From Tribonema minus (Eukaryota > Sar > Xanthophyceae > Tribonematales > Tribonemataceae), in the NCBI GenBank assembly GCA_017506865.1, contig JAFCMP010000519.1, positions 620,001 through 684,000 of the forward strand: a stretch of DNA of 64,000 nt, read 5' to 3'. Under the pieces are notes generated by a model. The model did no database searches. It was not told where the DNA came from and saw nothing but the letters and a program-made list of their open reading frames with translations. This document shows positions 63,376 to 64,000 of this stretch, piece by piece. How positions within the stretch are numbered: the stretch's first letter is position 1; each line of letters starts with the position of its first letter. Both the position numbers and the translations under genes were made by a program.

Positions 63376-64000
63376 AAGTAGGTAATCTTGCTCAAAGCCG
63401 CCCGTGCCTCTCCTTCATACCACTCTTCTTTGCTTCTAAACGTGGGACTCGCGCAAAATGGCACGATGTCAGATCGTGCGGCTTACTCCCGCCCTGCAGC
63501 CGGCCTTTGACGGTTTCGCGGTTGAAGTTGGGAAAAATTGCAGTTGAAGTTGAAGTTCTCACTCTCGTGATTCCAGCGATGCAGCGCTTCAACGTCTCCT
63601 GATGAGCACAGCACATCATCCAACACAGTGAAATCACAGAAAGAGCGGCAACAGCTACACGTCGCAAACGGCCGTTGACGTACTCTGCGCTGCATTGTGA
63701 GTGTGTCAGCACGTCAGTGCCCATTTCAAAGGCGAGAAACCTCACTTGCGGCGAAAATGGTCTATGCATCACATGTATTTTTGTCCAATCTAACGGTCGC
63801 GCCAGATTTCCTGGACCTGCCCCACTGGCAATGTCTGTGAATCTCGCCTTGCTCATCAAAATTTGGCCACCGGCCAACAAAATTGTATGCAGCCATGCTC
63901 CCTCCCCCCCGCCCCCCCCCACCCTCCCTCCCCCCGATCAAGAGAGAGGGCGAAGCAAGACCTAGGGCATACACCAGCCTTGCATCAAAACTGTGCGATC
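63376..64000. other. right edge, upstream flank
   Basis: About 620 bp. It contains GTTGAAGTTGAAGTTC (63538) and C-rich runs near 63900-63945. No gene is supported; an open minus-strand frame at 63392-63922 looks like chance. Confidence 0.35.

Noticed and set aside
63392-63922. Minus-strand ORF of 176 codons at the right edge
   Set aside because: No domain, a start within a G/C run, and no splice or codon support.
1-64000. tRNA, rRNA or other structural RNA genes
   Set aside because: None recognised by eye on either strand; a covariance-model scan could not be run, so small RNAs cannot be excluded.

Overview
This window is eukaryotic nuclear DNA. It is GC-rich, with short spliced exons, long Ala/Gly/Ser/Gln/Pro runs in the proteins and many repeats. 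A degraded light-harvesting (LHC) gene, retroelements with a restriction-like endonuclease plus an OTU protease, and a few TGTAA motifs after gene ends all suggest a green alga, probably chlorophycean. Internal telomere-like arrays are of the TTAGGG type. No species can be named from the sequence alone.

Layout, left to right. At 1-3124 (-) is the 5' part of the DNA polymerase zeta gene REV3, running off the left edge. At 3937-8277 is a TIR element with a 5'-truncated non-LTR retroelement inside it. At 8524-9598 is a degenerate F-box-like gene. At 9976-11325 are two more truncated retroelement tails. At 11697-17978 (-) is a long intact non-LTR ORF (OTU protease, zinc finger, reverse transcriptase, endonuclease). 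At 18541-23742 (-) is a complete four-exon class II (B12-dependent) ribonucleotide reductase gene. It diverges from a six-exon gene at 24022-32650 (+) for a 2073-residue modular protein. At 33618-35360 (-) is an FNIP/LRR protein, and at 35553-36684 (+) a broken F-box/ankyrin gene. At 36685-42959 is repeat-rich DNA with telomere-like arrays, one of them head-to-head, and an LHC pseudogene fragment. At 42960-48870 (-) is a four-exon gene joining an MSP domain to a kinesin-like motor domain without a P-loop. At 50269-62325 is a 12-kb Ty3/Gypsy LTR retroelement with identical LTRs, sitting inside an Ala-rich host exon on the other strand.

The most unusual item is that LTR element. Its single 3039-residue polyprotein carries a near-complete C5-cytosine DNA methyltransferase between the gag/zinc-finger part and the protease, and a chromodomain-like ORF follows. 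The second theme is that many introns here carry tandem copies of the neighbouring exon edge together with its splice site. This is seen in REV3, the reductase gene, the modular-protein gene and the kinesin-like gene, and it suggests introns that grow by local duplication. The gene models below were assembled by hand from splice consensus and reading phase. All internal exon joins of the reductase, modular-protein and MSP-kinesin genes are in phase, and so is the first REV3 join; the acceptor of REV3 exon 3 is unresolved.
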